A stretch of 64,000 bases of DNA from Staphylococcus agnetis (GCF_002901865.1 NZ_PPQF01000080.1:1-64000); one strand, 5' to 3'. Shown: positions 26,458 through 35,914, counted from the first letter of the stretch. Notes: generated from the sequence alone by a model not told the origin. Numbers and translations are program-made.

Positions 26458-26896
26458 AATGTACTCCCCTTTACATTTGAAATCCCTTTCATCAATTGTG
26501 CCATAAAATAATAGTTAAAGGGGATTTTTTTTGCACAATACTCCAAAACTATAGCATTGCACACATTTATATTTATTTCTTTATGTGTATAAGTATCATT
26601 CACGCGCAAAGTAACTCCTAACGTTTACGTATAAATATGCATTAAAACGCTTATTTTCACTTTTCTATTTTACATGAAATAGGCCTCAAATGCACCATTT
26701 TGAATAAATTGAAAATATGTAATTTTTTACTTTCATTCAATTTGGATGACGATGCAACGTAGATACGACATGATTGATTCATATATCGTTTACATACCTC
26801 AAAACATCGATAAAAGCCCTCAATATTCATCCGTAAAATGAATATTGAAGGCTTACATTGTCCTTTTGACATTGACACATTTCAATTATTTGAGAT
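26458..26896. other. Gene-free region with yjiH promoter area and a family A hairpin
   Basis: This 439-base AT-rich stretch carries the upstream region of the yjiH-like gene. At its other end lies the hairpin 26815-26853 that ends the antiporter gene. A 73-codon minus-strand frame at 26657-26878 has no ribosome site or recognisable protein features and is not supported as a gene. Confidence 0.6.
26815..26853 (-). terminator. Hairpin terminator of family A after the CPA1 antiporter gene
   Basis: AGCCCTCAATATTCAT (26815-26830) faces ATGAATATTGAAGGCT (26838-26853). The one imperfect pair is a U-G on the minus strand, which is the strand of the antiporter gene ending 43 bases upstream. Confidence 0.75.
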
Positions 26897-28900
26897 CTAT
26901 TTATCCGCTAAAATCTCATTGTAACTAATTTCTTCACGTAGTCTTACCGCAATATCATGTTCAGTAATCTCGCCGTTTAATACCATTTCATCTAATACTT
27001 CTCTTTGAGTATAGACTGCATATAATTTCATACGACGCATCTGCTCATTCGCTTGACGTTCTTTAGGTTTTAAACGTGATTGACGATGGATACGTGTAAA
27101 ATATGAAGTATTAATCATTCCTATTTCAAGCATATTGTGACTGTTACGTTCTTTTGATAAACGTTCTGATACGCGACGATATACTTGATCTAAAGTTTTA
27201 TCAAGCGCTGGAATATCAATGTTTTTCTTTAATTTTCCTGTGCGCGCACGATAACGTAACACCATCATTTTAATTGTCATTTTAACTTTATCAATAAAGT
27301 CTGCTTCTTTAAATTGTTGAGAATTATCGACAATAATTCGATATTGTGATAATCCTTGTTTGTCAATTTTCCCTTCATCTACAAGTGCACTTAACGTCTC
27401 TTGTTCTACTTCTCTAGCTATTTCACTTAACCTACGGAATTCACGTGCATCTTTACGATGACTTTGGTTTCTAAGTAAAAACATGTATTCACTATAGTAT
27501 TCTTGAACAACGGGTCCAAATGATTTTAATGTACACGCCTCAGGTGTCATTTTCATCCGATGAATGACTTCAGCTAAAATTTTAATTTTCGCATCAATAT
27601 ATGTGAGCCCACGATTGGGTTCGATTACTGCTGATTGCGTAATGAATGGTAAAACGACTTGAGCAATAATCAAACTCATTAACACCATCATCGTGGCGAT
27701 AAAAATAAGGTCATTCCTAAAATCGAATAATTGTTGTTGGCTTAAATATACAGGTAACGTTAACGCTAGAGAAACTGAAATCGTACCATGTATACCACAC
27801 ATCGTCATAATAAACGCATAATGTAAACGATTCATCGGTTCGGGTTGTGTCATATTTCCAAATGAAAAACGCGTATTTTGAGGATAGTAAAATGTATTAA
27901 AAAACGCATACACCCATAGAAAACGACAGACATATATTGCAATGGCGATCATAACTGTTACGCCTAATAAAAAGAGTAATTTCTCAGGTTCATTTTGAAT
28001 AATTTCGACAATCACACTCGGAACGATATAACCTAAAATCACAAACACAAATCCATTTAAGGCATAGCTTACCGTGCTCCAAATTTGCCCGTAGCTCATT
28101 TGGATTTCTGGTTGCGCACGTACGAGACGTTCACGTTCAAAACCATGAATAAGTCCTGCAATCACGACTGCAATAATACCTGACGCGTGCACTAATTCAG
28201 CGACAATATACACGACAAAAGGGGTTAATAATTGTATATAAATCAGCGTGTTATTATCTTTCAGCCCTTTAGTTTGTAAAATAATACGCAACCGCACTAC
28301 GAGAATTCCGATGATTAACCCTATAATTAAACCTAATAGCGTTGATACTACAAATTTTTCTATTGCTTCTACTGCTGAAAATGTATGTACGATAAGTGCC
28401 GTGATTGCGATTTTGTAAGAAATAATCCCAGCTGCGTCATTCAATAACGATTCGCCTTCTAAAATTGTCATGGCCCCTTTAGGAAGCAGCTTCCCTTTCG
28501 TCATTGCTTTAACTGCGACGGCATCGGTAGGGCACAGTATAGCAGCAATTGCGAAAGCTGCTGCCATTGGTAAATCAGGCCACACCCAGTGTAAGAAAAA
28601 GCCGGCACCGATAACTGTCACGAAAACAAGCGCCATCGCCATTAATGTAATGGGTTTAATATATTGCAGTAACTTTTCACGATGAATATTCGACCCTTCA
28701 ACGAATAATAAGGGCGCGATTACTGCAAGCATAAACACCTCTGAACTAAATTCAAAATGGATAGTAATCGGCACTAAAAAGAGGAACGCACCGAATAGAA
28801 TTTGAATGAAAGCTACGGGCACTTTAGGTATCTTCACACTCACAATAGAACTTAATATTACTGCGACAATAAAAAAGATATACGCTTCTAACAACTGCAT
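26897..28900 (-). CDS. CPA1 family Na+/H+ antiporter (NhaP/NHE type)
   Basis: Monovalent cation/proton antiporter of 667 residues. Residues about 1-410 form 11-13 membrane segments with the CPA1 signatures ILCPTDAVAVKAM and ILEGESLLNDAAGII (transport Asp residues). The last ~250 residues are a cytosolic, charged, helical regulatory region (VYRRVSERLSKERNSHNMLE and onward). It starts 51 bases after the msrA stop and may share its transcript. Na+ or K+ preference cannot be decided from sequence. Confidence 0.88.
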   Translation of the reverse strand: MQLLEAYIFFIVAVILSSIVSVKIPKVPVAFIQILFGAFLFLVPITIHFEFSSEVFMLAVIAPLLFVEGSNIHREKLLQYIKPITLMAMALVFVTVIGAGFFLHWVWPDLPMAAAFAIAAILCPTDAVAVKAMTKGKLLPKGAMTILEGESLLNDAAGIISYKIAITALIVHTFSAVEAIEKFVVSTLLGLIIGLIIGILVVRLRIILQTKGLKDNNTLIYIQLLTPFVVYIVAELVHASGIIAVVIAGLIHGFERERLVRAQPEIQMSYGQIWSTVSYALNGFVFVILGYIVPSVIVEIIQNEPEKLLFLLGVTVMIAIAIYVCRFLWVYAFFNTFYYPQNTRFSFGNMTQPEPMNRLHYAFIMTMCGIHGTISVSLALTLPVYLSQQQLFDFRNDLIFIATMMVLMSLIIAQVVLPFITQSAVIEPNRGLTYIDAKIKILAEVIHRMKMTPEACTLKSFGPVVQEYYSEYMFLLRNQSHRKDAREFRRLSEIAREVEQETLSALVDEGKIDKQGLSQYRIIVDNSQQFKEADFIDKVKMTIKMMVLRYRARTGKLKKNIDIPALDKTLDQVYRRVSERLSKERNSHNMLEIGMINTSYFTRIHRQSRLKPKERQANEQMRRMKLYAVYTQREVLDEMVLNGEITEHDIAVRLREEISYNEILADK

Positions 28901-28951
28901 TGTGCATCACCCCTATAAAATATTTTTATCTGTGCTTTATGCCAACACTTT

Positions 28952-29416
28952 TTATGATTTGAATAAATGTTTAGGAATGTGACAGTAATCATTTGGGAAG
29001 TGATCTATACGATCTTGATGTTCAGGTGCACTTGGTACATAGCGCGAAAGTGCACATACTTCGACTTTAATTTTAGGCGCATCTGCTCGTTCTGCAATGA
29101 ATTGACGTGCCTTTTGAAGATGTGTTTCACACGTGCTATAAATTCCTGTACGATATTTCGGGCCTACGTCATCTCCTTGCCGATTGACCGCATACGGATC
29201 AATCACATCAAATAACGCTGACATAAGCGCTTCGACTGACGTAAGCTTCGGATCAAATTCGGTTTTCACACACTCGACATATCCATCATAAGGCCCTTCT
29301 AATGACGCCGTAGCACCATTTGCGCGTCCTGCTTCAGTATTAATGACGCCAGGTAATGTTTTCACAAATGCTTGTACGCCCCACAAACATCCCCCAGCAA
29401 GATAAATGGTTTCCAT
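28952..29416 (-). CDS. msrA: Peptide methionine (S)-sulfoxide reductase MsrA
   Basis: Cytoplasmic repair enzyme reducing methionine-S-sulfoxide, 154 residues. METIYLAGGCLWGVQ puts the catalytic Cys at residue 10; the usual Phe of GCFWG is Leu here. Other MsrA blocks are DPYAVNRQGDDVGPKYRTGIY and a C-terminal EHQDRIDHFP. AAAGGAG is 6 bases from ATG 29416, so the shorter start is preferred over the one 18 bases upstream. It may be co-transcribed with the antiporter gene. A metalloregulator-like palindrome lies 205 bases upstream. Confidence 0.88.
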   Translation of the reverse strand: METIYLAGGCLWGVQAFVKTLPGVINTEAGRANGATASLEGPYDGYVECVKTEFDPKLTSVEALMSALFDVIDPYAVNRQGDDVGPKYRTGIYSTCETHLQKARQFIAERADAPKIKVEVCALSRYVPSAPEHQDRIDHFPNDYCHIPKHLFKS

Positions 29417-29620
29417 ATGCATCTCCTTTAACATGTGTTAATTTTATTATACATAACAATCCAACCCCACTACATTTCTCAAAACAAAATTATTTTATCC
29501 ATATATGAATTATTTCAAATACCCAAGGTTTTAACCTTTAATTTCTTCTTCACAAAACGTTCAAATTTCTCTCGAATCACCGCCACAAAACCATATAAAA
29601 CAACTGTTTCAAGATTATTT

Positions 29621-29634
29621 TTAGGTTAACCTAA
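29621..29634. promoter_or_regulatory. Perfect MntR/DtxR-type palindrome
   Basis: TTAGGTTAACCTAA is a perfect 14-base palindrome and differs by one base from the box at the mntA promoter (44032-44045) in this window. It lies between msrA (205 bases away, minus strand) and a promoter-like sequence pointing right. Confidence 0.6.
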
Positions 29635-29642
29635 CTTTTTAT

Positions 29643-29671
29643 TTTACATGATCGAAAAATTATGTTATCTT
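29643..29671 (+). promoter_or_regulatory. Possible promoter for a non-coding transcript
   Basis: TTTACA (29643-29648), 17 bases and TATCTT (29666-29671) stand 8 bases downstream of the MntR-type palindrome. No protein gene follows for 600 bases; the next hairpin is at 29991. Confidence 0.35.
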
Positions 29672-29861
29672 AAAAGTGTTCAAGATGATACCCTTACATT
29701 TTGAACACATTTCCCTTCAAAAGTATGAGCTGTGTTTTTTCTGGCATTACATCCTCCAAAAATGCATCGTAATTCAGAAATTACTCACACACGCTCGTCG
29801 TCCAAATCTGAAGACCTTAGAGGTAGGTTGGGTCCCCTACATAACATCCACCTCACCCGTA

Positions 29862-29875
29862 TAAGGTCAACCTAA
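29862..29875. promoter_or_regulatory. Second, imperfect MntR-like box
   Basis: TAAGGTCAACCTAA differs from the perfect palindrome at 29621 at two positions. It could be a secondary site or chance. Confidence 0.3.
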
Positions 29876-29990
29876 TAGGGTGGTTATTGCGACAAAAAGC
29901 GATACACACATATGGTTCTCCTAAAAATGCGGTATGTTACATACGGTGTAACAGCCGATACGTTCAACCTATTTTAAAACCCTCAATAAT

Positions 29991-30020
29991 ATCCCTGACG
30001 TCTGGTCACGTCAGGGATTT
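29991..30020. terminator. Hairpin, possible terminator
   Basis: ATCCCTGACGT (29991-30001) and ACGTCAGGGAT (30008-30018) form a perfect 11-bp stem with loop CTGGTC. The following TTTGTTG is only a weak U tract. Confidence 0.6.
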
Positions 30021-30036
30021 GTTGTGAGCATGCGTT

Positions 30037-30288
30037 GGGCTGGGACATAACACCTTTGATAATTAAAAATAAGCCAACAAAATTCAATAATACATGAACT
30101 TTATTGGCTAATATCTATCTGTATTAATAAATTTAATTTTTAGTGATGGACCATGTAATGAATTGTAATTGATCCCTTAGCCGAGACTTCTGAGGCATTA
30201 TCCCGCAAACGAAAATCCATTTTGAGGTAAGACGCCTAGAAAAGCGAGGCGTTAAGGACAATCATAAATTGAAACGATTGATGTCCCC
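30037..30288. repeat. Dispersed ~250-bp element, copy 1
   Basis: It begins GGGCTGGGACAT and ends GATGTCCC, so GGGACAT (30042-30048) and ATGTCCC (30282-30288) are terminal inverted repeats. Inside are a family B hairpin (30072-30109), the block CCCTTAGCCGAGACTTCTGA, the block CGAAAATCCATTTTGAGGTA and an ACGCCT/AGGCGT hairpin. A second copy with the same blocks in the same order lies at 56232-56480. It also covers the 3' end of the rbs operon. Confidence 0.8.
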
Positions 30289-30302
30289 TCATACCGCATG
30301 TT

Positions 30303-31217
30303 TTATTTTTGTGTTTTTAACTTTAAAGGTATTTTGATTTCTTTGTCTACTTTTTTGCCATCCATTAATTTAAGAATGGTTTGTACAGCTTCTTTACCCA
30401 TAAGATGGGGTTGTTGTGCAACAGTAGCTTCTAATTTATGGTTTTGAATGGCTTTCATCGCATCTTCATTACCATCAAATCCCACTACAACTATATCCTT
30501 ATCCCCAATTGCTTCAATAGCACCTAAAGCCATTTCATCATTATGTGCGAAAATCGCTTTAATATCAGGATGTGCTTGAATCATATTTTGAGTCACATTC
30601 AAACCTTCTGCACGATCAAATTTCGCACTTTGTTTGGAAACGATATTTAAATCTTTATCAGCAATCTCATGGAATCCTTTACCGCGTTCGCGTGTCGCAC
30701 TGGCTCCGGGTACGCCTTCTAATTCTGCAACTTTGGCATGTTTGCCTACTTTGTCCACGATGTATTGACCGCCCATTTTACCTCCTTCGACATTATCAGA
30801 GGCAATAAATGACGCGACATCACCTTTATCTACGGAACGGTCTAGTGTAATAACCGGAATGCCTTCATGATTGGCTGACTCCACTGCACTTGAAATGGCA
30901 CTAGAATCAGTAGGATTGACGATTAAATAATCGACCTGTTGTTGCACAAGGTCCTCGATATCATTCGTTTGTTTTGCTGAGTCGTCACGCGCATCAACCA
31001 CTTTTACTTTCATTCCTTGTTGTTTCGCTTCTTTTTCAATATTGTCTTTAATCGTCACAAAGAATGGATTGTTTAACGTTGATATACTTACGCCAATCGT
31101 AATGTCAGATTTTTTCTTTGTCGTTTTGCCACTATTATCTTTTTTAACAGGAGATTCTAATGAACATCCTGCAAGTATCATGACACATGCTAAAAATAAA
31201 ATGACTGCTTTTTTCAT
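30303..31217 (-). CDS. rbsB: Ribose ABC transporter substrate-binding lipoprotein
   Basis: Extracellular sugar-binding lipoprotein of 304 residues. It has a signal peptide with lipobox ILAGCS and the periplasmic-binding-protein type 1 pattern IGVSISTLNNPFFVTIKDNI, LIVNPTDSSAI, GVPGASATRERGKGF (ribose-site residues) and VVGFDGNEDAM. It feeds ribose to RbsC/RbsA. It is the last gene of rbsRKDACB. Confidence 0.93.
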   Translation of the reverse strand: MKKAVILFLACVMILAGCSLESPVKKDNSGKTTKKKSDITIGVSISTLNNPFFVTIKDNIEKEAKQQGMKVKVVDARDDSAKQTNDIEDLVQQQVDYLIVNPTDSSAISSAVESANHEGIPVITLDRSVDKGDVASFIASDNVEGGKMGGQYIVDKVGKHAKVAELEGVPGASATRERGKGFHEIADKDLNIVSKQSAKFDRAEGLNVTQNMIQAHPDIKAIFAHNDEMALGAIEAIGDKDIVVVGFDGNEDAMKAIQNHKLEATVAQQPHLMGKEAVQTILKLMDGKKVDKEIKIPLKLKTQK

Positions 31218-31236
31218 TTATGCTGCCCACTTTCCA

Positions 31237-32175
31237 TTATTTTTTGCGATCAATTAATACCGCGATTAAGATGACGACACCTTTAACAACTTGTTGGTAG
31301 AAGGAAGAAACTCCTAGTAAATTCAAGCCATTATTTAAAACACCAATAATTAATACACCTATTAACGTCCCAACGATGCGTCCTTTCCCACCTGTTAACG
31401 ATGTGCCCCCTAGCACAACCGCCGCAATCGCATCTAATTCATATGCTGTGCCAGCTGTAGGCTGTGCGGAGTTTAAGCGCGATGTTAATATTGCACCTGC
31501 TAATGCAGACATTAATCCTGAAATACCATAAATTAAAATTTTCACTCGATTGACTTTGATACCTGAAATTTTTGAAGCAATTTCATTGCCACCAATCGCA
31601 TACGTATGACGACCGAAAGTTGTTTTATGTAATAAAATAAATAACACGATGAAAACTATAGTCATCGTTACAGCGGGGACAGGTACCCCGAAAAAATACC
31701 CTTTACCAAATAATTGAAATAAATAGTTATCCCCGAGATTTGTAATTGGGTTACCATCAGTCACGACAAGCGTTAATCCTCTAAATATCGTCATAGTTGC
31801 CAAAGTAGCGATGAACGGTGCCATATTGCCTTTTGTCACAAACAGTCCGTTGACAACACCTAAAATAAAACCAATCAGTACACCAAGTATTATCGCTATA
31901 ATTGGATCGACACCACTTGTAATCATCAATGCGATACACGCTGAAGAGAGCGCTAAAATAGAACCTACGGATAAATCTATTCCTCCTGTTAAAATGACAA
32001 ACGTCATTCCAAACGCGATTAAACCATTAATGGAGATTTGTCTTAGTAAGTTCAGTAAATTGGATAAATCTAAAAATGCCGGATTGAGTACACTAATCAT
32101 AATAATGAGTAAAATAAGTCCTAAAAAAGGAATCAATTTTTCAAGCCACGTCGTTTTAGCTGTTAACTGTTTCAT
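31237..32175 (-). CDS. rbsC: Ribose ABC transporter permease
   Basis: Membrane channel of 312 residues with about 8-10 segments, BPD_transp_2 family. Typical stretches are LTGGIDLSVGSILALSSACI, ATLATMTIFRGL and AIAAVVLGGTSLTGGKG. It overlaps the ATPase gene by 20 bases and lies 19 bases before rbsB. Confidence 0.93.
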   Translation of the reverse strand: MKQLTAKTTWLEKLIPFLGLILLIIMISVLNPAFLDLSNLLNLLRQISINGLIAFGMTFVILTGGIDLSVGSILALSSACIALMITSGVDPIIAIILGVLIGFILGVVNGLFVTKGNMAPFIATLATMTIFRGLTLVVTDGNPITNLGDNYLFQLFGKGYFFGVPVPAVTMTIVFIVLFILLHKTTFGRHTYAIGGNEIASKISGIKVNRVKILIYGISGLMSALAGAILTSRLNSAQPTAGTAYELDAIAAVVLGGTSLTGGKGRIVGTLIGVLIIGVLNNGLNLLGVSSFYQQVVKGVVILIAVLIDRKK

Positions 32176-33652
32176 CTAATTTTCCTCCTGTCGCAAGTGT
32201 CATAATGTTTTCTTCTGTAATACGTTCACCTGTTAAGTCACCTTGGATATGCCCTTCATGAACAACCATCACTCGGTCACTCATTCCGATAATTTCGGGT
32301 AATTCGGATGAAATCATAATAATAGACACACCCCGTTCAGTGAGCTCATTCATAAGTTGATAAATTTCTCTTTTTGCACCAACATCAATCCCACGTGTAG
32401 GTTCATCAAAAATGATAATACGCGGTGCGGTGCCAATCCATTTTGCTAAAACAACTTTTTGTTGATTTCCTCCAGATAGCGTAGAGGCCGGACGTTGATG
32501 TGGTGTTTTAATATTGAGTCGTTCATGCATTGAATTAACAAATTGATTTGCTTCTTTCTCTTTTACGAAGCCGTATTTTGAGAAACTTCTTAAGGACGGG
32601 AGTACCATATTGTCACGAATCGAAAAATCTAAAATGAGCCCTTCATCTTTACGATTTTCAGTAATCAATGCGAGTCCATGTTTCATCGCATCTTCTGGAG
32701 AGTGAATCTCAACACTTTTTCCCGCTATTGCTACATCGCGACTGCCTTTATCCACACCAAAAAGACTGCGCATCATTTCTGTACGCCCTGCTCCCATTAA
32801 GCCACTCACGCCAAGAATTTCACCTTTACGTAAATGGAAGGCGATGTCTTGAATTTGATGTTTCTCATTCGAAAGGCCTTTAACATCTAAAATGATCGCT
32901 TCTGGATGATAATGACGTTTTGGATATTGATCTTCTAAATCTCTTCCAACCATGGCTTTCACGATATCGTTGTAAGCGGTTTCTTCAACAGGTTTAAAAA
33001 ATACTGTTTTCCCATCACGCATGACTGTGATATCGTCGGCAATTTCAAATATTTCAGCCATACGATGCGAAATATAGACAAACGCTACGCCTTGCGCTTT
33101 TAAACGGCGTATCATATTAAAAAGTTGAGAAATCTCTTTATCGGTTAATGTCGCCGTTGGTTCGTCCATCACAATGACTTTCGCATCTGTCATAAGAGCT
33201 TTAGCGATTTCGATCATTTGTTGTTCGCCTATAGAGCAGTGTTTAGCTGTTTTATGTAAAGGGATATTGAAATGTAATTGTTTAAAAATAGCTGACGCTT
33301 GACGTGCCATGTCAGCAGTTTTGAGTACCCCAAATTTGTTTTTAATTTCTTTACCGATAAACATATTTTCTAACACTGTTAATTCTGGCCAAATATTCAA
33401 TTCTTGATGTATAAATGTAACCCCTTCTTGTTCCGCTTCTTTCGGATTTTTGAACGCTTTAGATTGTCCAAAAAATTGTATATCCCCTTCGTCTTTTTGA
33501 TGAATACCGACTAATATTTTCATCAAGGTGGATTTACCTGCACCATTTTCACCCATCAAGGCATGGACGGTGCCTGGTTTTAAAGTAAAGTCGACACCTT
33601 GTAACACTTTATTTTCTCCAAATGCTTTATGAATATGACGCATTGTTATCAT
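32156..33652 (-). CDS. rbsA: Ribose ABC transporter ATP-binding protein (double ABC)
   Basis: Fused pair of nucleotide-binding domains, 498 residues. Domain 1 has Walker A GENGAGKST, signature CSIGEQQ and Walker B VIVMDEPTA. Domain 2 has the usual degenerate Walker A (SGLMGAGRTE), signature LSGGNQQ and IIIFDEPTRGIDVG. It powers ribose import with RbsC and RbsB. Confidence 0.95.
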   Translation of the reverse strand: MITMRHIHKAFGENKVLQGVDFTLKPGTVHALMGENGAGKSTLMKILVGIHQKDEGDIQFFGQSKAFKNPKEAEQEGVTFIHQELNIWPELTVLENMFIGKEIKNKFGVLKTADMARQASAIFKQLHFNIPLHKTAKHCSIGEQQMIEIAKALMTDAKVIVMDEPTATLTDKEISQLFNMIRRLKAQGVAFVYISHRMAEIFEIADDITVMRDGKTVFFKPVEETAYNDIVKAMVGRDLEDQYPKRHYHPEAIILDVKGLSNEKHQIQDIAFHLRKGEILGVSGLMGAGRTEMMRSLFGVDKGSRDVAIAGKSVEIHSPEDAMKHGLALITENRKDEGLILDFSIRDNMVLPSLRSFSKYGFVKEKEANQFVNSMHERLNIKTPHQRPASTLSGGNQQKVVLAKWIGTAPRIIIFDEPTRGIDVGAKREIYQLMNELTERGVSIIMISSELPEIIGMSDRVMVVHEGHIQGDLTGERITEENIMTLATGGKLDETVNS

Positions 33653-33664
33653 GTCGCATTCCTC

Positions 33665-34054
33665 CTAAAATAAAACCGCACTTTGTAAAATAATATTGGC
33701 ATAGGGTGTGGCTTCACCCGTACGTATAATTGCTTTGACGTGCTGCGATTGTAATTTCAATTCATCATGGGATACACTGTTCAAATTGGGGATGTCATTG
33801 TTCAAATCATCAAATAATACGGCATTGTGGGTTTTCATTTCTTCTGCAACGATAGCTGTTTCAATCGCCATATGTTTTGACACTTCTGTGTAAACATCCC
33901 AAAATGAGGGTTGCCCAAATGTCAATGCAAGGTCAATGCGCTTAACACCATCAGGAATCGGCAAACCACAATCTGCAATCAAAATTTGATCTGTATGACC
34001 CAATTGACTTAACACTGTTGAAATGTCACTGTTTAAAGTTCCGGTTTTATACAT
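33665..34054 (-). CDS. rbsD: D-ribose pyranase
   Basis: Interconverts beta-pyranose and furanose forms of ribose so the kinase can use it. MYKTGTLNSDISTVLSQLGH and IADCGLPIPDGVKRIDLALT carry the active-site His and Asp of the family; length about 129 residues. AGAAGG is 8 bases from ATG 34054, so it is preferred to the in-frame GTG at 34063. It overlaps the end of rbsK by 8 bases. Confidence 0.92.
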   Translation of the reverse strand: MYKTGTLNSDISTVLSQLGHTDQILIADCGLPIPDGVKRIDLALTFGQPSFWDVYTEVSKHMAIETAIVAEEMKTHNAVLFDDLNNDIPNLNSVSHDELKLQSQHVKAIIRTGEATPYANIILQSAVLF

Positions 34055-34928
34055 TAAATTCACCTTCTATATCTTGCCATGTCGGCATACCACCTTGCGC
34101 GCCCATGCCTGTCACTGAATAACTCGCTGCGAGATTCGCAAGTTCAATGGCTTTATCTAAAGCAAATCCTTTTTGTAACCCTACCGCGAGCGCACCGTTA
34201 AAAGTGTCTCCCGCACCAGTAGTATCTTTAACGTCGCGCTTAAATCCTTTTACCGTCACATGGTTTTCTCCGTTAAAATAACGCGCGCCTTTATCACCAA
34301 TTGTGACGATGAGTTTATTTGGATAACGTTCTAATGCTTCATCAAGATCTTCTTTAAATAAGGCAGCACTTTCCGTTTCATTAGGTGTAAGATAATCTGC
34401 ATTGTCAATGACCACCTCATCAATGTCACGATATGGCGCAGGATTTAATATAGAAACTACTCCATGTTGTTTACAATAGGCGAGTACCCTTGCCACCGTG
34501 TCAGCTGGAATTTCTTGTTGAAGTAATACAATGTCACCTTCTTCAAGTTGTGCTAATTGGTCTTTAATATTCCTAAACGTCACTTCGTTATTTGCGGAAG
34601 GGACCACAATAATACTATTATCATTGTCCGCCAACGTAATATGTGCGGTTCCTGTCGCCATATGCGGTACGATATTCAAATGAGTCACATCCACTTGATT
34701 ACGTTCGAAATTCTCAACAATCTCTTGTCCAAAATCATCATCGCCGATACGCCCAATCATATGGACATTTTCGCCGAGTCGTGCTGCAGCTACAGCTTGA
34801 TTGGCTCCTTTACCTCCAGTTGTTCTAAAAAACGATTCACCGAGAGCGGTTTCACCTTTTTTAGGTACCACTCTTGTTGAGACGACTAAATCTATTGATA
34901 CACTGCCAATGACATAAATTCTTTTCAT
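34047..34928 (-). CDS. rbsK: Ribokinase
   Basis: PfkB-family kinase of 293 residues producing ribose 5-phosphate. Motifs are TTGGKGANQAVAAARLG (ribokinase signature 1) and DTTGAGDTFNGALAVGL (signature 2 with catalytic Asp). It overlaps rbsR by 4 bases (ATGA), so translation is coupled. Confidence 0.95.
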   Translation of the reverse strand: MKRIYVIGSVSIDLVVSTRVVPKKGETALGESFFRTTGGKGANQAVAAARLGENVHMIGRIGDDDFGQEIVENFERNQVDVTHLNIVPHMATGTAHITLADNDNSIIVVPSANNEVTFRNIKDQLAQLEEGDIVLLQQEIPADTVARVLAYCKQHGVVSILNPAPYRDIDEVVIDNADYLTPNETESAALFKEDLDEALERYPNKLIVTIGDKGARYFNGENHVTVKGFKRDVKDTTGAGDTFNGALAVGLQKGFALDKAIELANLAASYSVTGMGAQGGMPTWQDIEGEFNV

Positions 34929-35896
34929 TTTTGAGACCTCCTCGTTGATTGCCTGTGAATGACTGTCACGTCTAACTTTGAAGCCAATTTTGACGTGCGC
35001 CCTTCTAATTGATCAATTAATTGTTCTGCTGCTTGTTGTCCAAGTTCATAAGCAGGTTGACGCACGGTTGTTAAACTCGGTAAAAACATCTCCGCAAAAG
35101 GAATATCATCATAACCAATAACTTGAACATCATCCGGCACTACTTTCCCGAGACTATGCAACCATTTCATCACTTTAAACGCCATGACATCGTTACTACA
35201 AATGACACTATCAATACGGCGATCACGTATGTAGTATTCAAATTTTTCCACATCTAATACTGCTTTATCTTCCGTTTCAATATGTGCATTCGCTTCTTGT
35301 AGTACAGCTTCGGCTGCTTTAAACCGCGCGCGAAAAGACGTATACGTTAAATCTTGATGCAATAGTAAAACGTTAGAAGCCTGACCGCGTAATATCGTGT
35401 TCGCTTGTAAGGTACCGCCTTTCGTGTGATCTGCTTCAATACATGCGTCACCTTCAGTCACACGATCAATGAGAATATATGGAGTCTGGAATGCCTGTAA
35501 CGTTTGAAACGCCTTAGCGGTTGAAAGTTGAGAAGCAATCATGCCGCTACATTGATTCATTTGAAACATCGATAAATAGTTTAATTCTTTTGTTTCATCC
35601 ATGGCGCCGTTACCAATCATAATGTAATAGCCCCGTTCCATCGCCTTATCCTCAACCCCTCGCGCTACGATTGTAAAAAAAGGATTGCTCATATCAGGCA
35701 ACAATAACCCAAGCACTTTTGATTTTTTCATATTTAATGTGCGTGCAACTTCATTAGGTTGATAGTTCAATTTTTTGATTGCCGCATCAATTTTGTCACG
35801 TGTTTCTTTTTTGACATAACCATTGCCATTAATCGCTCGCGATACGGTCGCAACAGACACTTTCGCATGCTGTGCGACTTCTTTAATTGTCGCCAA
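34925..35896 (-). CDS. rbsR: LacI-family ribose operon repressor
   Basis: Repressor of 323 residues with an N-terminal LacI HTH (TIKEVAQHAKVSVATVSRAI) and a type 1 periplasmic-binding-like effector domain (KVLGLLLPDMSNPFFTIVAR). It is first in the operon and therefore likely autoregulated through the palindrome 19 bases upstream. Confidence 0.9.
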   Translation of the reverse strand: MATIKEVAQHAKVSVATVSRAINGNGYVKKETRDKIDAAIKKLNYQPNEVARTLNMKKSKVLGLLLPDMSNPFFTIVARGVEDKAMERGYYIMIGNGAMDETKELNYLSMFQMNQCSGMIASQLSTAKAFQTLQAFQTPYILIDRVTEGDACIEADHTKGGTLQANTILRGQASNVLLLHQDLTYTSFRARFKAAEAVLQEANAHIETEDKAVLDVEKFEYYIRDRRIDSVICSNDVMAFKVMKWLHSLGKVVPDDVQVIGYDDIPFAEMFLPSLTTVRQPAYELGQQAAEQLIDQLEGRTSKLASKLDVTVIHRQSTRRSQK

Positions 35897-35914
35897 ATGA
35901 TCACCTCATCAATG

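Larger units (their letters stand above)
29417..30302. other. 886-base region without a supported gene
   Basis: It contains, in order, the msrA upstream region, a perfect MntR/DtxR-type palindrome (29621-29634), a promoter-like sequence pointing right (29643-29671), a second imperfect box (29862-29875), an 11-bp hairpin (29991-30020) and a 252-base dispersed repeat (30037-30288). Very short minus-strand frames with ribosome-site-like leaders occur near 29700 and 29910 but are too short to call. Confidence 0.6.

Noticed and set aside
26657-26878. A 73-codon minus-strand frame between yjiH-like and antiporter genes
   Set aside because: It includes the antiporter terminator hairpin and lacks a ribosome site.
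29676-29864. A 62-codon frame in the non-coding stretch
   Set aside because: No ribosome site or family resemblance; the region looks regulatory or RNA-encoding.
29640-29990. Possible yybP-ykoY manganese riboswitch near the MntR-type box
   Set aside because: The conserved blocks of that riboswitch could not be found on either strand.
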